Assembly (NCBI GenBank): GCA_032622095.1
Contig: CP136069.1
Location: forward strand, 38,354,194-38,418,193
Direction: 5' to 3'
Length of the DNA: 64,000 nt
DNA from: Siphonodentalium dalli
Lineage: Eukaryota; Mollusca; Scaphopoda; Gadilida; Siphonodentaliidae
The notes beneath the pieces were generated by a model. It did not search any database. It had not been told where the DNA came from and was given only the letters and a program-made list of their open reading frames with translations. Positions within the stretch are counted from its first letter, which is position 1; the number at the start of each line of letters is the position of its first letter. The position numbers were made by a program, and so were the translations under genes. This document shows positions 8,575 to 16,818 of the stretch, in pieces.

Positions 8575-8604
8575 AAACTCTCAGAAAAAGCGGCCGCTCC
8601 ACTG
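8575..8604 (+). other. Possible 30-nt micro-exon
   Basis: The segment is bounded by TTTACATTGCAG upstream, a good splice acceptor, and CTG/GTAAGTAA downstream, a consensus donor. It is 30 nt, so it would add ten codons without changing frame, and it contains a GCGGCCGC site. No partner exons are established; the candidates are the ORFs at 8285-8551 upstream and segments near 13.5 and 16.1 kb. It could equally be a chance pairing of splice-like sites. Confidence 0.35.
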
Positions 8605-9369
8605 GTAAGTAAATTATGTTTAATAATTTAGATGGAACATTCTGGGTTAGAGCTAGCTTCGTCATCGCTGGTCGGCCTATATATCGGCATAATGTGTCAT
8701 CCACCTCACCAACTTAGCCGCATGAGGTTCATCAATGTTACAACACGAAATCCATATTTCGGAATTTAGTGACTCTGAAGCAAATTTTACATTATTTTGA
8801 CTGGGATGATGGGGAAATTCCCAAATAATTTGAAAGAACGTTTGATTCATCCCTAACTTTTACCCAAAATAAAATAAACACTTTGAAACGTCATGCCGGA
8901 CACAACATTGGTTCGAAATTTAAGAGCAAATATAGGATGAAATTGTTCTGATAGTTTGCTTTGTAACGAACATCTAAAAAAAATCCTGTGGCAGCCATTA
9001 TTGCCTGTAAAAATCTCATAACAATAAGCCCATGCGTGTTCCTATGGCACCAGACGAATAACACGGCGTCAGCGAACTCACCTTTATGGACGGTGTAAAC
9101 TGTTGTGTAAAGGGACCCAAAGGCACTCGAAGTGAGTGAGTGTGCAAAATATAAATAAAAGTCTGTAAAAACGTCACTATTATGAAGGACACGAATAAAT
9201 AAACAAATTTTGTTCTTATATAAATTATAAAATGTTATCCAATAATTAACTTTCGCGTGTTGAAATCATTGTAAGGTAAACAAAACTGTTACAGTGATTT
9301 GTCAACATGCTAATCGCGTAGGAAGTTCAAATATTTTATTCCAAATATTATTTTGAGAATATGCTTCAA
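8605..9369. other. Unassigned A+T-rich DNA
   Basis: No gene is supported. On the minus strand AAAGGTGAGTTC near 9086 resembles a splice donor, and a TTTTTACAG near 9008 would give an intron-like gap of roughly 80 nt. An AAATAAAAG at 9151-9159 is a polyA-signal-like string on the plus strand. These are weak and unconnected. Confidence 0.4.
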
Positions 9370-9378
9370 TGCTTAGAC

Positions 9379-9631
9379 AAGCCTTGAAATAGTGTGTCTG
9401 TCATTTGCAGAATGAGGTCCCCAGGGGGTGAATTTAGTGATGCTACCCCGCATAGCGGACTAGCATCACCAAATTCACCCTCTGGGGATCTAATTCTGCT
9501 TACACCTGAGCAGAATGAGGTTCCCAGAGGGTGAATTTGGTGATGCTAGCCCGCTATGCGGGGTAGCATCACTAAATTCACCCTCTGGGGACCTCATTCT
9601 GCAAACGACAGACACACTATGTCAAGGCTTG
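9379..9631. mobile_element. Nested palindromic MITE with 9-bp target-site duplication
   Basis: TGCTTAGAC occurs exactly at 9370-9378 and 9632-9640 on either side of a 253-bp palindrome. The outer arms (about 9379-9502 and 9508-9631) are near-complementary and start AAGCCTTGA/TCAAGGCTT. Each arm is also a hairpin: CAGAATGAGGT with CCCAGGGGGTGAATTTAGTGATGCTA pairs with TAGCATCACCAAATTCACCCTCTGGGG further on, so the element can fold as one long stem or as two stems in a cruciform. There is no coding content. An 8-9 bp duplication is compatible with hAT-like, P-like or Mutator-like transposases supplied elsewhere. Confidence 0.88.
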
Positions 9632-9834
9632 TGCTTAGACCTTTTACAATTTTTCATTGCTTGATGACAGTTGTTTTACAAACATTTATAATATTTATTT
9701 TATTTTTACGTGAACCCACTGCAAATGTATTATGTCCCTTTAAAGAAGATCCGTATGATTTGACTCCATATCCTGAATGTGTGTCTGTTCGAGACAGTCC
9801 AATCGTACACCTCTATACTGACCGTTTCAGATAA
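9619..9834 (+). CDS. Unrecognised small ORF with a membrane-like segment, 71 aa
   Basis: An ATG at 9619 lies in the last bases of the nested MITE and the frame continues through the right target-site duplication into flanking DNA. Before the insertion an ATG within the target sequence (9369 region) would have opened the same frame. The product has a hydrophobic stretch around residues 15-30 (VVLQTFIIFILFL) and then a polar tail with two cysteines (VLCPFKEDPYDLTPYPECVS). One membrane segment or an uncleaved signal is plausible. No family is recognised, and no upstream promoter is seen. Chance remains likely. Confidence 0.22.
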   Translation: MSRLVLRPFTIFHCLMTVVLQTFIIFILFLREPTANVLCPFKEDPYDLTPYPECVSVRDSPIVHLYTDRFR

Positions 9835-9950
9835 GTTTTCATAATTCTCATAACTCTCATATCGTTATTACATTCCCCAATCTGCCAGAAACTGAATTCA
9901 CATCCACATTTTTAAAAGCCATCCTATACCGTGCGGTGTGACTAAACACC

Positions 9951-9980
9951 GCCCGGACCAGCCCGGACCAGCCCGGACCG
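9951..9980. repeat. 10-bp tandem repeat, three copies
   Basis: GCCCGGACCA occurs at 9951 and 9961, with a one-base variant (ending G) at 9971. It forms the start of the 155-bp duplication that follows. Confidence 0.95.
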
Positions 9981-10260
9981 CCCCTGTGGAGTATAGGGGT
10001 GATTTTAGTGGCAATATATGTGCAGGTGTGTCATGGAAACCCACACACGCACGGGCAGGGGTCGCGATCACACAGAAGTGTCGCTATAAACCCTCAGAAT
10101 ATGTTCGCCGCGAATGAAGCTAACAACCCGGACCGCCCCTGTTGCGTCTATGGGTGATTTTAATGTCCATATATGTGCGCGGGTGTCAATGAAACCCACA
10201 TACGCACGGAGTGTGGTCACGGCCAAACAAAAGTGCCGATATTAACCCCTAAACTTGCCG
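9972..10260. repeat. Diverged tandem duplication, period 155 bp
   Basis: CCCGGACCGCCCCTGT starts at 9972 and 10127. Both copies continue with a GGTGATTTTA phrase, ATATATGTGC, GTGTCA with GGAAACCCACA or TGAAACCCACA, CGCACGG, a GTGGTCACGG or GGGTCGCGATCAC piece, and TAAACCCTC or TTAACCCCTAAAC. The copies differ by many bases, so the duplication is older than the array. Confidence 0.85.
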
Positions 10261-10395
10261 TGTAGTGGCGTGCCTCTTTCTCATTGTGTGTTAATTGACA
10301 TCGTGGACACCCTGGTGCACCGTTCTCCTATGGAATCCAGCGCCTTAATTTATTAGCTTCCTGTACCATCCCTGGTCAAGTGGTCCATCTAATCT

Positions 10396-10464
10396 GCTAT
10401 GATGCTGGTGTCCCTGCTGAATTGATATGATGCTGGTGTCCCTGCTGAATTGCTATGATGCTGG
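10396..10464. repeat. 28-bp tandem repeat, about 2.4 copies
   Basis: GATGCTGGTGTCCCTGCTG occurs at 10401 and 10429, with a third partial copy at 10457. A reversed hint (CAGCAGGAAC, CAGCAGGACC) is seen near 10796-10835. Confidence 0.92.
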
Positions 10465-11216
10465 AAGGCAAACTGATGCCGTTACGACACAATACCGATA
10501 TGTTTTCCAATGTTGTCATTTTCTCGTTGTTTGGCTAATTTGGGAAAAATCCGTGCCTGTATATGAAACAACAAGAGCATATGTATTCAATTCAATTCAA
10601 TAATGATTGCGTTGGTGTTTGCAAAACGGCCTGAATAACCATCTTGATTATAGTCGAATTGCAACATATATATAAATATGTTTTTGAATGTGTTCAGATT
10701 ATCCGAATACCGCGAAATTGAAAACTTAAGACAAAATGACGGTACTTTTTCTTAACAGCATCAGTTTTCTTTAACATGCATCACCATAGAAATTCAGCAG
10801 GAACCGCCCGCATCATAGCACATCAGCAGGACCTCATAACCAGGGTGTACAAACACCATCGTCATTTTCACTAGAATCTGTTTCCAGAGGCGATATTTCG
10901 TGGGAGAACATGAATCAGTAATTTATTACGTGGGGGGGGGGGGGCGGAGTTAAACTGCGATTACGCGGATTATAGGTCATTATTGGTTTTGAATTGCACG
11001 TGGTCGCCGGTACCAGGTTTAAGGGGAGACACACGATTTGCATAAATCCAGCAAAAATGGCAAGTGATTTTCAACAAAGAGTTTCTCTGGATTTATCTGG
11101 CAAACAATCTCGAGTTTTTCATATCAGCATCTTCATTGTATATATAATCTGAGCAGTTATCAAGAGACAATAAAAACAACGGAATTTAATACATTTGAGG
11201 GGGGTGAAAATATTAT
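10465..11216. other. Unassigned DNA with short ATTCA repeat and poly-G
   Basis: It holds TTCAATTCAATTCAAT at 10588-10603, resembling the pentamer tail of LINEs in either orientation, and a poly-G run at 10932-10944. No LINE body is recognisable on either side. No gene seen. Confidence 0.45.
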
Positions 11217-11492
11217 TTAATTTTGTTCTCCCTTTCGGTACCAAGAACTGCTAGAATAATTAATAATTTCACACAAAACTGCAATCACCAAATAGCTTAT
11301 TGCCTTGGCTCCATGAAAGGAGGCTTCATATCTTTCATAAAGTTGAGTTAGAATTGTAATTGCATAATATAGCATCATACCCCCATATATTACAATGAAG
11401 AATAAAGCAGTCACAAATATTCCAGCCCAATAGAAAACAGATGTTGATATGCAGTGTGGTCCACTCAAGCAGAGAGTAATCAACTTGAATTA
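11217..11492 (-). CDS. Minus-strand ORF with strong hydrophobic segment
   Basis: The open frame runs about 90 codons on the minus strand and lacks an ATG near its start: the first usable codon is a TTG, and a stop lies just upstream. A CTGGCCTAATTCAAG before it could be a splice acceptor, so an exon is more likely than a complete gene. The product has one clear hydrophobic segment of about 30 residues (FYWAGIFVTALFFIVIYGG onward), a polar TQLYERYEASF linker, then a weaker hydrophobic segment and a charged end (WYRKGEQN). It resembles a membrane-protein fragment but no family is recognised. It may be a pseudogene remnant carried in the array. Confidence 0.3.
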
Positions 11493-12678
11493 GGCCAGAG
11501 TTTTAAGAGAAATGGTGGTCAGCTTTAACTTGATTATGAAAACATGACCCATGCATAGGGGTGGCTTTCCGATAGTGTTTTGTTGTTTCATCAGGATACC
11601 AATCATTTAATTGTACTACATGTAGATTGCATTCACCATATGCAGTGTCACATATTTATAAACACCCATTTATCCCGATACACATGAACAAATTATGCAC
11701 AGGTGAAGTGAGAGGCGTGGATATATGTGGTCTGGTCTGTGCTGAGGTTGGTCTGTGCTGAGGTTATCCAAATAGGAAATCCAGCTGCACCCCATGTGAA
11801 GCAGACCGAAATATCCTAGTCTTAAAATATCATTTGCGCCCCCCCCCCCCCCCCCCGCTGCAATTGAAATTATCCAACTGATGGTCATTTTAGTCCAAAC
11901 CCATTGACATAAAGTAGGAACATATTCAACTTTTCGTCGAAAAGCAAACCATTTCACACTAAATACTGGTTGGAGTAGCAACATATCAGATCAAATTTTA
12001 ACCTAGTTTTGCTGTGAAATGTTGTGTCAGTTATGCCATTTCCAAAAGATCTTATTTGTTTAACTCTCGAATCCGGTTAAAATTGCTTCCGGAATTAGAA
12101 TTAAAATTTGTCACGTGGCAGTCACCTCACATATGGACAAATCTCACATTCGAACATTTCGTTCTGATTAATTATCTGTATTGGCCTCCAGAGCACAACA
12201 GTAACAACAAATCGAATACAAGTGTTTCATTAATTTTGCCTCCATAATACAAATACTAATAATAGCTAATTATATTAGCACTCGCACCAATCGTACCAAA
12301 CATCTATTATGTAGTGGCATTTCTTAAATACAAATTTTCCTCGACCAGTAGCCAACCTCGTTCTAGCCCGATAATCTCTGGAAGGCAATACATATTACGT
12401 ACCTCAAAACTTATCACCATGTAAATACGTTTGTATCGTCATCTTGATTTCATGTGTGTTGCTATATTGTATTGGGAGAGGTGCTTCATAAGTTGTAAGA
12501 AATTGCGCCCCAGTCCCTTTTGTATATTATGCAAATAAAATATGTTTCAAGTCAAGTCATGACATTTCCAAATGTTAAACGATTTAGCCAAAACTCCATG
12601 TGTCACCATGTTTATTTTTGGAATAGAGAGTCAGTTGAATTTCGCGTGTCTTCGGTGTTCTTTCGGCCAGACGAAACG

Positions 12679-12683
<5 letters not shown>
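11493..12683. other. Unassigned DNA with poly-C run
   Basis: No gene is supported. It holds a direct repeat GGTCTGTGCTGAGGTT twice at 11733-11765 and a poly-C run at 11839-11856 (18 in unit 1, 16 in unit 2, 21 in unit 3). Frames of about 77-105 codons here have no recognisable content. Confidence 0.5.

Positions 12684-12760
<77 letters not shown>
12684..12760. repeat. (CT)n microsatellite
   Basis: A long uninterrupted CT run, about 77 bp here, about 85 bp at 30498-30582 and about 90 bp at 48331-48420 (interrupted by TT). The Ser-Leu and Arg-Glu repeat frames over this block are artefacts of the dinucleotide repeat. Confidence 0.98.
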
Positions 12761-12767
<7 letters not shown>

Positions 12768-13521
12768 ACACACACTCCCCGCCTCTTGCTATCCCTAACA
12801 CTATCTTCTCCCTGTTTCCATCCCTAACTCAAACTTAGTTATATATCTCCATTTCTCCTAAAAACATTATACAATCATTTCCCGTTTGATCGATACCCCT
12901 CCCTCACTTATTGGGGAAGGGGCATGTCGCCAAAGAGGAGAATACTTCACATAAGCCCTCGGGCTTGTTGTCTGATCCCCATTTCCATACATTAACTCTT
13001 CTATTTTAGCATATTTGTATCATCTGTATATTATGTTATGTTGGATTTGAAAATAAAAATATGTTTACACCAAACATGGCATTCGTGGCACCAAAACCAG
13101 CGTGAAAACGTCTACATGCATCATCGAAAGTATCGCATTCTACAATACATATAAATATACAAGTAGGGATATTACATGATGTATTAGAGCAGGAGTGAAC
13201 ATTGAGTGTAATCATTTCAACACTATGAAGTTTCCAATAATTAGCAATATCTCCAACTCAAATTGCAATTTCATGTTGATATTTTCACCGAGATGTAATT
13301 ATAAGTAATAATCTCGGTTCCCTAGTACAGTTACAGTCTAATGCCATCTTACCGATTAACAAACCCTTTATAAATTAGGGCCCTGTGAATCTGCACTTTT
13401 CCACAAATGCGAAATCCGATATTGAATCAGGACTCGGGAGGCAGATGTCAATATGGAAAAGCATCTCGCTGGGGGATAACATCCTATAGTCGCAAGAAAA
13501 TCGAGATCCATACAATTCTTC
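12761..13521. other. Unassigned DNA
   Basis: A CACACACTCCCC edge follows the CT tract. CCCTCCCTCACTTATTGGGG near 12898 is a small inverted repeat with the GGGGAAGGGG after it. AATAAAAATATG at 13052 is polyA-signal-like. No gene is recognised. Confidence 0.45.
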
Positions 13522-13645
13522 ATGCGCGATATACTCCTCTGTTGTAGAACCGGGGAAAACGCAGTTGTACCAGCACCAGCAGCTCGTCGGAGGACATTAC
13601 ATCATCGACCACTAGCTCACTCGCTGACTGCGGTGATGATTGATG
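13522..13645 (+). other. Candidate first exon ending in a splice donor
   Basis: An ATG at 13522 opens a frame that starts MRDILLCCRTGENAVV and reads 41 full codons to a GATG/GTGAGTAT donor at 13645/13646. The unspliced frame continues to 13761. The peptide is basic and has no known domain; other frames of the same stretch are also partly open (VEPGKTQLYQHQQLVGGHY), so the coding frame, if any, is unclear. A first exon of a non-coding RNA is an equal reading. No TATA box stands out close upstream. Confidence 0.28.
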
Positions 13646-13959
13646 GTGAGTATCTCCCGATAAACACACACTACCAAATTATACCAATCACTTCAAACCG
13701 GGTGGTTCGTGTTGCTACAGCTATACAGGTGATGATGCAGATGGATCATAAAATTCCCTGACTGTTGGTTTTTACACAATTATAAAAGCTACGATTTCTT
13801 TATATGGTTAATATAATAGCTATTCGTTATTGTTACCAGTGGTAGTGTTCATTGTGCAAAAAGTCTCCATTGAACTAGTTATAAAACTCTAGGGCTCGTA
13901 TTCACCAACTGAGTTTATGTACATGCATATAGTCCAGGTAGTTTATACTAGGCGGGGCT

Positions 13960-14175
13960 CAATGCGGAGCTATATATATGATGGCTGTCGATCGGAGATA
14001 TATAATTATATTGTATCTCACGTGACTTACCCGCCTTCTGATTGGCTGATAGCTGTACCCCTATTCCGTGTAGTGTTCGATCGTAAGATGGTCGACACTA
14101 CACCCGGGCACTTCACACATGTAGTCCACTACACACATGCAGTCCCGGCCATATTACGTTTGTGACGTCACGGCT
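13960..14175. promoter_or_regulatory. Promoter-like cluster (TATA, CACGTGAC, ATTGG, TGACGTCA)
   Basis: CTATATATATGATGG (TATA-like, about 13970), TCACGTGAC (E-box, about 14019), TGATTGGCTGAT (inverted CCAAT box, about 14038) and GTGACGTCACGG (CREB/ATF palindrome, about 14161) sit within 200 bp. An imperfect inverted repeat GTGTAGTGTTCGATCG/GGTCGACACTACAC lies at 14069-14103. Such clustering is common in animal promoters, but direction and target are unknown. A plus-strand 82-codon frame (13917-14165) reads across the cluster and is not accepted as a gene. Confidence 0.35.
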
Positions 14176-14640
14176 TTGCGCTTGCAGTTGAACACTTGTG
14201 TTTCATGCTACGTACCCTATGTGGTACAAATGTAGGGGACGAATTCCACCTAATATTGCAATGCCCGTGTTTAAAAGACCTGCGAGTCAAATACATAAAC
14301 AAATACTATTATTGTAGACCAAACACCATCAAATTAAGCGAACATTTTAATGTAAACGACGTAAAACCTTGAAAACCTTTCTGTATTCATTAGACGGGTC
14401 CTGATTTTATTCAAAAACTCCTGAGGCATACTATATACGCAATACATCAAAATCCGTCTTTTGTACAACCATGGGCTGTTCTCAATCAACTGTTTTATTA
14501 AAATATGTGTAATTTTCACCGCGCACCACTTTTGTAATTTGCACAGAAATGATATGCACTGTTCAATTGTATACCACCACGCTCTATTGTGTCATATTTG
14601 ACGATTTGAGTGAATAAATAATTGAATTGAATTGCTAAAT
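14176..14640 (+). pseudogene. LINE 3' end fragment (CR1/L2-like)
   Basis: The plus-strand frame around 14214-14410 reads CGTNVGDEFHLILQCPCLKD, then LRVKYINKYYYCRPNTIKLS and HFNVNDVKTLKTFL before a stop. The C-x-GDEFH-x3-C arrangement and the following RPNTIKLSE stretch are characteristic of the C-terminal end of CR1/L2-type LINE polyproteins. A non-coding 3' end follows, closing in AATAAATAATTGAATTGAATTG, a pentamer-repeat tail typical of these elements. The 5' part of the LINE is missing and the 5' boundary is uncertain. It could derive from the same family as the minus-strand fragment at 6385-7085. Confidence 0.82.
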
Positions 14641-15379
14641 GATTGAACATTCGATATTGTTTGCGTTACACGGAGTTAGCTGAGTTCACCAAATTTCCAG
14701 AATTTTTGGTTTTGTTGTTCGTACTGTGAGCGGAATCTTTGCGGTCGTTTAATTATAAACGTTATACACAACAGCGCTTCCGTATTTTACTTTGTCTCAA
14801 AAAGTCGCTCGGCTACCGGATGCAAATTTGACAAATTCGCGTCCTTATTTTCGTTTGTTTTTGTACATTTCTAAATGGTAAGATTTTCCTTCTTCGTTGT
14901 GGTCACTTCGTTGTGATATACCAGGTTGAAATATTTATAATGTGAGTGAACACAGTGAACTTGTCAATTTGATCTTGAACACGTTGCAAATCAACTTCGA
15001 ATTGCGAGATTCGTAAATGTAACAGGCCTCCATATATAAGGCAATATGTCACCAGCTTTGTTGATAACACACGTTGTTCAATACAATATAATGAATAGAG
15101 CATGTCTTGTAGTTGACTACGCCAACTTAGTGCCCGGTGGGAGTGATGTAGTTGCCCAAACTCCATGCAGGGTTTACCTCCCTTGACGACTCGGTAAGAC
15201 CGCAGATACCGGCGAAATTTTACACACAAAATGTGTGTAAATTTGGACCGTAAGTTTGAAATGTCCCACTAAAACCGAAGAACTATATTTCGAAACGGTG
15301 TGATTCGGTTCTCCGATTATGTTATCATCACAAACGTCTAAACGCACGTGTACGACACTGTCACAACTCGCACGGCAAG
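14641..15379. other. Unassigned DNA with splice-like site
   Basis: AAATGGTAAGATT at 14874-14886 resembles a splice donor. A minus-strand frame at 14903-15229 (about 108 codons from a GTG) has no recognisable domain. A hairpin TTTACACAC-aaaat-GTGTGTAAA lies at about 15219-15241. No gene is accepted. Confidence 0.4.
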
Positions 15380-15541
15380 TCAAACACAAGAGTTATAATT
15401 TGCTGCCATTTTGAATTGTAGCTTGCGAAAATCGTCAACAAAACTATCGCTCTGATTTTCCATTCTGTCATTATGTTCAGTGCGGGAATTGTTCTCAATG
15501 CACATAGAAAATTTGACTTGGGAGCGCTCGGGTTTCGCCAT
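15380..15541 (-). CDS. Unrecognised small ORF in a good start context, 53 aa
   Basis: The minus strand has AAAATGGCG at the start (A at -3, G at +4), a favourable animal initiation context. The product begins MAKPERSQVKFSMCIENN and continues as a polar, acidic-basic mixed chain with no membrane segment (ENQSDSFVDDFRKLQFKM) to a stop. A longer frame to 15577 exists without this context. Polar content could suit a short N-terminal exon or a relic of an element's first ORF. No family is recognised and no expression evidence exists. Confidence 0.22.
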   Translation of the reverse strand: MAKPERSQVKFSMCIENNSRTEHNDRMENQSDSFVDDFRKLQFKMAANYNSCV

Positions 15542-16114
15542 TTTTGCTGGAAAACCCCATGATAAATATAGAAACACAGACTAGTACACAGCCGGTGACA
15601 GAGTCAGAAATGAAATATGACTGGTGCGCTCTAGTAGAGGTTGGTAGTTGCCAACGCGAAGCGGAGGTTACTACAACACTCCCAAGCGGCACTAAATTAT
15701 CAACTCCAAACCATGCTCAATTCATTAAATTGTTTATTGGATAATATAGTACATTTATATCGGTGGAAAAATACATGCATATCTGTATAATAAATTTATA
15801 TTATCCGGGCGAAGCCATGGTCATGTTGGTCCTCTTCTTGGCAACGCCCAGGTATATTAGAACCACTGCACTCCTATACTCCCCAAAGACATTTACTGTA
15901 TCTCAAGTTTTGCTAGAGTTCCTAGATCAGGATGCAAACTATGAATTATGTGAATTGGTTAGAATTTCATGTTATTGTATCATGAATTGTGGTGGAAGGG
16001 TTAAGAATTATTTTTCTTAACTTATTTACCAACATTATGTTGAATTATTTCTTTATGGATTCAATTATCCAGAAATTATGACCTTCACGTATATTGAACA
16101 CTTGTCTTTTTCAG
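15542..16114. other. Unassigned DNA upstream of possible terminal exon
   Basis: Frames on both strands between 15495 and 15744 and a plus-strand frame with an ATG at 15775 running to 16020 (phrases LVLFLATPRYIRTTALLYS and LLEFLDQDANYELCELV) show no known domain. The last ends 94 nt before a good splice acceptor. It could be intronic. Confidence 0.35.
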
Positions 16115-16300
16115 AGGAAATGTGGTCTGGAGATTTGGAAGTTACTTGGTGACCGGTAGCTGCATCATGTGCTTATCAACCAAGACTCATATTTGCCATC
16201 GATGTATTGAACTAACTACCTCACATGATGAAGACCCAACACTACCATCAATGTATTAGACTAACTACATCACCATTAGAATGAAATAAATTCATCATCT
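16115..16300 (+). other. Possible terminal exon with polyA signal
   Basis: CACTTGTCTTTTTCAG at 16099-16114 is a strong splice acceptor with a pyrimidine tract. Downstream lie AATAAA at 16285-16290 and a T-rich, GT-containing stretch after it. The interval contains a short imperfect duplication (CATCGATGTATTGAACTAACTAC and CATCAATGTATTAGACTAACTAC pieces, each under 25 bp). All frames are short, so a 3' UTR or a non-coding RNA end fits better than coding sequence. No linked upstream exon is proven. Confidence 0.35.
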
Positions 16301-16652
16301 CAAATATTGTTATTTTCTTCTGCTGTATGCTTCTACAGCGAATCGCAAACTTCATGCCTCAAATTAAACACCGTGGCTGGATTCTTCATGTACGGTTTAA
16401 CGACGGGAGTTGCGCTGGTGCAGCATTCTAGATAATGTGCCAGTGCAGTCCCTTATACATACGAGCTAGTCTCCCATAGTATTAACTAAATATTGACAAT
16501 TGCCACAGCTTATTCGCAGAAAACACCATTATCTATTGGGGTGGGGTGGGGTGTACAATGACTCAATGCCTTCGAAGTGGGTTCATGCGAAATAACAAGA
16601 AAGCCTGTATAACAGCACCCATCTTATGAGATTTTGCATGTCAAAACCATTG
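16301..16652. other. Spacer with diverged repeat piece
   Basis: GGTTTAACGACGGGAGTTG and the following GCTGGTGCAGCATT at about 16396-16430 resemble the segment near 7277-7316, indicating a dispersed short repeat. A GGGGTGGGGTGGGGTG run is at about 16539-16553. No gene seen. Confidence 0.5.
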
Positions 16653-16818
16653 ATATAAGGATTAACTGTCATGTGGACTGTTTTTTATGGAGATGTAACC
16701 GTGAGGTAAGTGGTCATAACTTGTGTAAAACCAGAAGGGTTTTACATACAAGTTATGAACACTTACCTCACGGTTACATCTCCATAAAAACAGTCCACAT
16801 GACAGTTAATCCTTATAT
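16653..16818. repeat. Near-perfect 166-bp hairpin (fold-back 3)
   Basis: Arms at 16653-16732 and 16738-16818 are nearly complementary over about 80 bp with a 5-nt loop (AGAAG). The ends read ATATAAGG and CCTTATAT. Only a few mismatches or single-base gaps are visible (TGGTCATAAC versus TGTTCATAAC, a T-run length change, GTGTAAAA versus GTATGTAAAA). GAGGTAAGTG in the left arm is a donor-like site. Clear target-site duplication is not seen. A stem of this length is far above a typical microRNA precursor and suits a hairpin-RNA locus or a palindromic MITE. Confidence 0.9.

Noticed and set aside
12520-12838. Serine-leucine repeat ORFs (plus strand) and arginine-glutamate repeat ORF (minus strand)
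   Set aside because: They are readings of the (CT)n microsatellite; their length changes between units with the repeat.
13917-14165. Plus-strand ORF of 82 codons across the promoter-like cluster
   Set aside because: No family, and the reading covers CACGTG, ATTGG and an inverted repeat more consistent with regulatory or non-coding DNA.
14903-15229. Minus-strand frame of 108 codons
   Set aside because: It starts at a GTG, has no recognisable domain, and a hairpin overlaps its start.
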